From: G963662655 sp963665015
GTDB lineage: Bacteria > Cloacimonadota > Cloacimonadia > Cloacimonadales > JAIOQZ01
Direction of reading: 5' to 3'
Assembly (NCBI GenBank): GCA_963665015.2
Contig: CAXXSY010000004.1
Coordinates: 1,860,001-1,924,000, forward strand
DNA: 64,000 nucleotides
Below, in pieces: positions 59,947-64,000 of this stretch. The notes under the pieces are model-generated. The model saw only the letters and a list, made by a program, of their open reading frames with translations, searched no databases and had not been told where the DNA came from. The position numbers and the translations under genes are program-made. Position 1 is the first letter of the stretch, and every line of letters begins with the position of its first letter.

Positions 59947-61146
59947 ATGCGAAATCTTTCCCTCGTCTTGATTCTTGTCATCGCCGGTGCGCTTGCCGCC
60001 ACCAGCATCGTCATCGAACGCACCAACGGCCCCGACCTCGCCTGCACCACGGAGGGTATCGACGACATCACGTTCACCGATTCGACCGTGGGCGTGGATG
60101 TCGCGTCGATCGAATACTTCAACTCCGAATTTCAGCTCCGCACCAACACATCCACGACGGTCAGCGCGGCCCTGCTGGACGCACACGGAAATCTCGTCGA
60201 TTCCGATCAGGACGTGATCTTCATCTTCGTGTGGGAGCCGACAAGCGGCACGAATATCAACGGCGAAGCGGACGCGCAATTCGAATACGTTACCGTTACA
60301 CCCGTGGACGGCATCGCGTCGGCTACGCTGAACGTGGGAGAACCCGGACTGACCAGCATTAGCACGCGGACAACCGATTTTCTGGGCAGCACCATCGAGG
60401 ACAACAGGATCGTCACCATCTTCACGACACCAGTTACGAGCGTCGGAATCGTGGACGCCCCCTTCAGCGGAACGAATTGCGGAGCCGGTATGTGGCGCGT
60501 TACCGTCAGCGCGATATGCAGCAACGATCTGGGCATGGCGACACCCGAGAATATCCCGTGCTTTTTCACGCTTACCGACGAATCGATCAACTGGGCAAAC
60601 ATCACGGCGGACGCGTTCATCGGCAATACCAATAGCGAAGGTGAGTCCTATAACGGCATGGCGTTTACGGACCTGGTCTATCACGGCACGCATTCGCTGG
60701 ACGATATCGAAATCCAGTTCGAGGCCGAGGGTTATACCGGCATCGATACGGTGAAGCTACCGCTGAACGACCCGATTATCAGCATGTCAATGAGTCCTGG
60801 CAGCTTGATGTGGACGACCAATATGGATGAAAACGACGAGGTGATCGGTGATGTGGAAGTGCACGTACACGACAGCCAGGGCAATTCCGTTTCCGGCGCG
60901 GTGTTCAGGCTGACAAGTTCGCGCGGCGATTTCGTGGAGCCGGACGAGCAGTTTCAGGTTCCGGGCGAGGTTTTCAATGTGGTACAGAGCGTGAATGGCG
61001 TCGCGGTGGGGAAGATAAGGTTCCGGTGGTTCGAGTGCCCTCCGGTCGTCCCGCCACCGAACGAGATTTCCGTCAATATCACCGCGTACCTCGATAGTCA
61101 TCAACTGACCGCGTCGGGGACACTGATCGTACTAAATTATAATTGA
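59947..61146 (+). CDS. Secreted Ig-like domain protein, tandem paralogue 2
   Basis: The 399-residue protein has a signal peptide (about 1-18, ending GALAATS), then the short motif SIVIERTNGPDLACTTEGID ending DITF, and Ig-like domains parallel to those of the previous gene. Shared blocks include SGTNINGE, CSNDLGMATPENIP, HSLDDIEIQ, HVHDSQGNSVSGAVFRLTS and ECPPVVPPPNE, with the same LNYN end. AAAGGAG lies five bases before the ATG. The pair probably arose by tandem duplication. Function unknown; adhesion or structural roles are typical for such folds. Confidence 0.75.
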   Translation: MRNLSLVLILVIAGALAATSIVIERTNGPDLACTTEGIDDITFTDSTVGVDVASIEYFNSEFQLRTNTSTTVSAALLDAHGNLVDSDQDVIFIFVWEPTSGTNINGEADAQFEYVTVTPVDGIASATLNVGEPGLTSISTRTTDFLGSTIEDNRIVTIFTTPVTSVGIVDAPFSGTNCGAGMWRVTVSAICSNDLGMATPENIPCFFTLTDESINWANITADAFIGNTNSEGESYNGMAFTDLVYHGTHSLDDIEIQFEAEGYTGIDTVKLPLNDPIISMSMSPGSLMWTTNMDENDEVIGDVEVHVHDSQGNSVSGAVFRLTSSRGDFVEPDEQFQVPGEVFNVVQSVNGVAVGKIRFRWFECPPVVPPPNEISVNITAYLDSHQLTASGTLIVLNYN

Positions 61147-61150
61147 CGTT

Positions 61151-61190
61151 TTCCGGCGGACTGAGAGAATGTCTCTGGAAGATTTTTTTT
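61151..61190 (+). terminator. Terminator candidate after the Ig-like pair
   Basis: GAGA/TCTC and flanking TTCC/GGAA form a bulged stem near 61151-61180, followed by eight T at 61183-61190. It separates the secreted-protein operon from the CBM48 gene. Confidence 0.5.
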
Positions 61191-61244
61191 GTTTTTCCAG
61201 AACATGGTGGTAAAAGATAACCTGTAAACTCAGTTGGAGGAATC

Positions 61245-61553
61245 GTGAGTATTTCCAAAAAATACTTCAAGACCAAGTCCGCCTGCAAAGTCACGTTCAA
61301 GCTTCCGCACCAGGCGTGCGGCAACGCGAACAAAGTATGCATCGTCGGAGATTTCAACAATTGGGATGTTCAGGCTGATCCCATGCTGAAATTGAAGAGT
61401 GGAGACTTTAAGATTGTCCTGAATCTCGAGCCGGGCAACTCCTATCAGTACCGCTATCTGATCGACGGCAAGAAGTGGGAAAATGACTGGAAAGCGGATG
61501 AATATGTGCATTCACCGTTCGGCAATTGCGAGAATTCAGTCGTAATCGTTTAG
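61245..61553 (+). CDS. Stand-alone CBM48/glycogen-binding domain protein
   Basis: The 102-residue protein is a single carbohydrate-binding module 48 of the isoamylase/AMPK-beta type: VTFKLPHQACGNANKVCIVG, then DFNNWDVQADPML, followed by EPGNSYQYRYLIDGKKWEND. It begins with GTG, supported by GGAGG four bases upstream. No catalytic domain is attached, and no glycogen gene is near, so it may bind glycogen alone or serve as a regulatory subunit. It has its own terminator. Confidence 0.85.
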   Translation: MSISKKYFKTKSACKVTFKLPHQACGNANKVCIVGDFNNWDVQADPMLKLKSGDFKIVLNLEPGNSYQYRYLIDGKKWENDWKADEYVHSPFGNCENSVVIV

Positions 61554-61567
61554 CCTGAAAATGTTAG

Positions 61568-61605
61568 AACCTTCGGACTCGCAGTGGGTCTGAAGGTTTT
61601 TCTTT
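61568..61605 (+). terminator. Intrinsic terminator of the CBM48 gene
   Basis: AACCTTC (61568-61574) pairs with GAAGGTT (61592-61598), with an inner GAC/GTC, followed by TTTCTTT. Confidence 0.8.
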
Positions 61606-61661
61606 AGGCACGGGACATTTGAAAATCAACCATGCGGGGTGAAGAAGATAAAGGCTGGTCC

Positions 61662-62288
61662 ATGACTGCTATCGAAGATGAATTGATACTGCAAGGCGAG
61701 ATGGTTCGCCTGAAGCCTATCAAATCGCGACATTTCAAGACCATCACCGAGTGGTATCGCAAGAAACGCATCCGGCGTCACCTGCTTCGTGACGACTTGC
61801 CCGGGCTCAAGAACCGCATCCGAAGCCTTTACATCAAGAATCGAATCGACGCGATCATCCCCTCGATCTACCGCCACTGGCTCGACCACGGCATGGGCTT
61901 CATGATCAAGGTCAAACAGGAAAACCTCGGCACCATCTGCGCGTGGGAAATCGCGCCGTCCGTCTATCGCATCCAGATCGTCATCGGGCAGCGGAAAAAC
62001 TGGGGACAGGGATTCGGAACCGAAGCGCTCAACTGCCTCATCAAGTACCTGAATCTCGAACATCATCCGAAATCCATTATCTGCGCCGATGTGCATCCCG
62101 GAAACCACCGCTGTATCAAGGTGCTCGAGAATAACGGCTTCGTGAAATGCAGCGACGACGAGGCCGATCGATTTCGCGCGATGACCGAGTACCCGAAATA
62201 CATGGTCAACGATCCTTTCACCAATTCCGGAAAACACCGCCTGCTGGCATTCGGATTGATGAGGGGAGAGGGAAATCCTGATGAATAG
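61662..62288 (+). CDS. GNAT family N-acetyltransferase
   Basis: A 208-residue acetyltransferase with the acetyl-CoA loop in IGQRKNWGQGFGTEAL and the C-terminal NHRCIKVLENNGFVKC line, as in the RimJ/RimL branch. I prefer the ATG at 61662, with AAGG upstream, to the one at 61632, which lacks a ribosome site. Its stop overlaps the start of the LamG lipoprotein by eight bases. The N-terminal region is rich in Arg and Lys (WYRKKRIRRHLLRDD). The substrate is unknown; antibiotic or protein N-terminal acetylation are the usual options. Confidence 0.85.
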   Translation: MTAIEDELILQGEMVRLKPIKSRHFKTITEWYRKKRIRRHLLRDDLPGLKNRIRSLYIKNRIDAIIPSIYRHWLDHGMGFMIKVKQENLGTICAWEIAPSVYRIQIVIGQRKNWGQGFGTEALNCLIKYLNLEHHPKSIICADVHPGNHRCIKVLENNGFVKCSDDEADRFRAMTEYPKYMVNDPFTNSGKHRLLAFGLMRGEGNPDE

Positions 62289-63030
62289 CGTCCGATTCAG
62301 CCTGCTCATATTCGTTGTTTTCGTAGCGATAGCCTTCACCTCCTGCCAGCAGCAAGATCAAACCGATACGGAACACCCGATCGAAGTCTCTTCGATCGAC
62401 GACACCGCTCCGGTTTTTCATCTACCCTTCGATCGCGTTATCCGGGATTCGAGTCGATACCATCGTGCTATCGTGCCGCATCATGTACAGTTTACAAAGG
62501 ATCGCTTCGGCAACGAGGGTCACGCGGGTCTGTTCAATGGGAAAAACTCGTGGATCGAGATCGATGCCGATTCTCTGCTCGATTTCCACGATCGCGAAAG
62601 TTTTACAATCACTGCCTGGGTCAAGACGGATCGCTTCACGATCGACTGGAGTATCTTCCGGAAGAAGGGCGACCCGGTTCAGTGCTTTTTTGGCTACGAG
62701 GACGATCGCATCGTGCTGGGGCTGGACCGTAGCGAATCGAGAGTCTATTCCCAGACGACGCTCTTTGCCGACACCTGGTACTTCGTTGCGGGTATCTACG
62801 ATGCCGAGAAAATGCAGCTCCTGGTCTATGTCAATTCGCTCCTGGACGCGCAGACGCCCGTGCTGAGCCTCTTCAAGAGCAAGCCCGGCAATATCGAGGC
62901 CGGAAGGACTTCGACACGCTCACCGGTCTATTATCTCGACGGAGCGCTGGACGATGTTCGCGTGTACGATCGCGTGCTGTCGGAAGATGAATTGCGCGAG
63001 CTCTACCACGAAGGCGGCTGGAACCTGTAG
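62281..63030 (+). CDS. LamG/concanavalin-like lipoprotein
   Basis: The 249-residue protein has a lipoprotein signal (about 1-22, ending FTSC). It is followed by a LamG-like jelly-roll (about 45-245) with FHLPFDRVIRDSSRYH, GLFNGKNSWIEID, FTITAWVKTD, WYFVAGIYD and the closing LDGALDDVRVYDRVLSEDELRELY. The fold usually binds sugar chains. The domain fills nearly the whole mature chain. It overlaps the GNAT gene by eight bases, so translation is coupled. Confidence 0.85.
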   Translation: MNSVRFSLLIFVVFVAIAFTSCQQQDQTDTEHPIEVSSIDDTAPVFHLPFDRVIRDSSRYHRAIVPHHVQFTKDRFGNEGHAGLFNGKNSWIEIDADSLLDFHDRESFTITAWVKTDRFTIDWSIFRKKGDPVQCFFGYEDDRIVLGLDRSESRVYSQTTLFADTWYFVAGIYDAEKMQLLVYVNSLLDAQTPVLSLFKSKPGNIEAGRTSTRSPVYYLDGALDDVRVYDRVLSEDELRELYHEGGWNL

Positions 63031-63061
63031 TCGCCAGAAGTGACAGAACCTTTTGAATTGC

Positions 63062-63098
63062 AAAAAAGAAGGGCAAACCCTCATGGGTTCACCCCTTC
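63062..63098 (-). terminator. Intrinsic terminator of the XRE regulator gene
   Basis: GAAGGG-x-AACCC on one arm (63068-63080) pairs with GGGTT-xx-CCCTTC on the other (63085-63098). On the minus strand it is followed by TTTTTT. Confidence 0.8.
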
Positions 63099-63124
63099 AA
63101 ACAATTACTGTAAGTAGCTTTCGA

Positions 63125-63607
63125 CTAATCTTCGAGGAAAGCCACGCTCAGCACTTTTTCTACGTTGATTGATCCATCTTTCATCATCTTGATGATCTGG
63201 TGGATCTTCTTGTTGTAGTTTTCACGAAGCCGGATGTTCGTAGAAATCTGATCGACCAGCTTGTTTTGGGTTTCGGTGAGACGGATCAGAATCGCCCGCA
63301 TATCGGCTTCCATTTCCTCGTCGTTCTCATACGTGATCTTCTGAGGTTCACGGACAGCGCCGTAGTAGAGAGGGCGATCGGCAAGTTCTTTCGGGAAATC
63401 TACAAACATATCACCTTTATCGGAGTACAACCAGTTAAGGTTGATTTTGAACCGGGCCATAAGGTTTGCAGTGGTTTCAGCTCTGGGGCTACTGTGATCA
63501 GACTCGATCTTTGATAGTGCTGCCGAGCTGATATCCAGTTCCTTTGCGAATTCGGCTTGAGTCATGCCAATGGCATGTCGGATGGCCTTGAATTTTTTTC
63601 CGAACAT
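63125..63607 (-). CDS. XRE-family transcriptional regulator with C-terminal coil
   Basis: The 160-residue protein starts with a Cro/C1-type helix-turn-helix (residues 3-58; MTQAEFAKELDISSAALSKIE), followed by the line INLNWLYSDKGDMF. A helical C-terminal part (about 90-150) suits dimerisation. It is paralogous to the next gene over the first 70 residues. No protease or metal site is visible, so it is probably a simple repressor rather than an ImmA-cleaved one. The 37-base gap to the upstream gene suggests co-transcription from the same promoter. Confidence 0.88.
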   Translation of the reverse strand: MFGKKFKAIRHAIGMTQAEFAKELDISSAALSKIESDHSSPRAETTANLMARFKINLNWLYSDKGDMFVDFPKELADRPLYYGAVREPQKITYENDEEMEADMRAILIRLTETQNKLVDQISTNIRLRENYNKKIHQIIKMMKDGSINVEKVLSVAFLED

Positions 63608-63644
63608 TAGTACCTCCTTGACGTTTCATACGACTTTGTTCGTG

Positions 63645-63881
63645 CTAATGTTTATCGGGGGCAGATATTTCGTCAAGAAATATACTTCCCTTCCCGGTAA
63701 TGAACCAGTTCAAGTTGACGTTAAGGTACAGCAATAGATTCGCGTGAATGCTTGCGCTTGGGGCATTTATGTCCGCCTCAAGTTTCGAAATCGCGGCACC
63801 GGATACCCCCAAAATTTCTGCCAAATCTTTTTGTTTAAGCCCAGTTAAACTTCTGATAGTCTTCAAACGTTCTCCATACAT
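63645..63881 (-). CDS. Small XRE-family repressor
   Basis: The 78-residue protein is almost only a helix-turn-helix: LKQKDLAEILGVSGAAISKLE, then NVNLNWFITGKGSIF, matching the tail line of its larger neighbour. The ATG at 63881 follows GGAGG with five bases between; GTG at 63887 is less likely. It faces a 14-bp palindrome and a divergent sigma-70-like promoter, so it may control itself and a gene beyond the window edge. Confidence 0.85.
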   Translation of the reverse strand: MYGERLKTIRSLTGLKQKDLAEILGVSGAAISKLEADINAPSASIHANLLLYLNVNLNWFITGKGSIFLDEISAPDKH

Positions 63882-63897
63882 GGTCACCTCCGAGTGA

Positions 63898-63911
63898 TTA
63901 ACTATAGTTAA
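63898..63911. promoter_or_regulatory. Palindromic operator candidate
   Basis: TTAACTATAGTTAA is a perfect 14-bp palindrome 17 bases upstream of the small repressor start, between it and the divergent promoter. Related TTAA-based half-sites recur at 63971-63995. Confidence 0.6.
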
Positions 63912-63920
63912 CTTTTTTCC

Positions 63921-63949
63921 TTGACAAAAACCCTTACTTCGAATATTAT
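63921..63949 (+). promoter_or_regulatory. Divergent sigma-70-like promoter
   Basis: TTGACA (63921-63926), a 17-base spacer and TATTAT (63944-63949) point out of the window. No complete gene follows within the last 50 bases. Confidence 0.65.
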
Positions 63950-64000
63950 TTACCTCATATACAGTCAGGGTTAATTATGCTTAAACATGATTAAGTGTCA

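Overview
The window comes from a Gram-negative (diderm) bacterium. Evidence for this is several outer-membrane beta-barrel proteins, lipoproteins with a lipobox, and a heptose-7-phosphate kinase of the LPS pathway. Four secreted proteins end in a FlgD-like/type IX secretion-style C-terminal domain (an NPFNP motif, then a GQRV-like turn, then SGVYxYR and KMLLxK). Together with the long beta-helix and beta-propeller exoproteins, this points to the FCB supergroup, with Cloacimonadota or a related candidate phylum as the best guess; this is an inference from protein style, not from a marker gene. The background is moderately GC-rich. Islands at about 31.3-33.1, 56.9-57.4 and 63.6-64.0 kb are clearly AT-richer.

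Layout. 0-4.9 kb (+): PIN-PhoH ATPase, HD-GYP phosphodiesterase, alanine racemase with a large unknown C-terminal extension, and a membrane zinc-ribbon protein, tightly overlapped. 4.9-19 kb (-): a DsbD/TauE-like membrane protein, a 1786-residue beta-helix exoprotein, TcdA and TatD, a CheB-CheR-PAS fusion with a broken esterase site, and ATP-type PEP carboxykinase. 17.8-24.5 kb (-): one operon of NatA-like ATPase, NatB-like permease fused to a CPBP protease, glmS, recO and a CCA-adding-type nucleotidyltransferase. 24.8-28.2 kb (-): SDR epimerase, TonB-C/barrel protein and a six-helix membrane protein. 28.4-36.4 kb (+): secreted propeller proteins with sorting domains, a PEBP protein, a zinc-ribbon membrane protein and a transglutaminase-TPR protein. 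37-44.3 kb (+): HhH-domain outer-membrane barrel, FadL/PorV-like barrel and secreted 5'-nucleotidase in one operon, then a propeller lipoprotein. 44.6-49.8 kb: a HEAT-repeat protein facing a housekeeping operon (der, plsY, purF, heptose kinase).

The accessory half begins at 49.9 kb. A RAYT (REP-associated tyrosine transposase) gene, broken by one missing base inside its HUH motif, lies between two inverted copies of a REP-like hairpin that is also scattered through the window. At 52.4 kb a cobalamin riboswitch with a Shine-Dalgarno-sequestering hairpin controls a single secreted beta-propeller gene with its own terminator. By analogy with the Bacteroides BtuG propeller, this is probably a B12-capture protein delivered by the sorting domain, and it is the most attractive candidate here for a new system. 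54-57.4 kb (-): PHP phosphoesterase, pilin-like protein, CutC and an AT-rich membrane protein. 57.6-61.1 kb (+): a four-gene operon of small secreted proteins including tandem Ig-like paralogues. The window ends with a stand-alone CBM48 protein, a GNAT acetyltransferase, a LamG lipoprotein and two paralogous XRE repressors beside a palindromic operator and a divergent promoter.

No rRNA, tRNA, CRISPR array, restriction or toxin-antitoxin locus was recognised.
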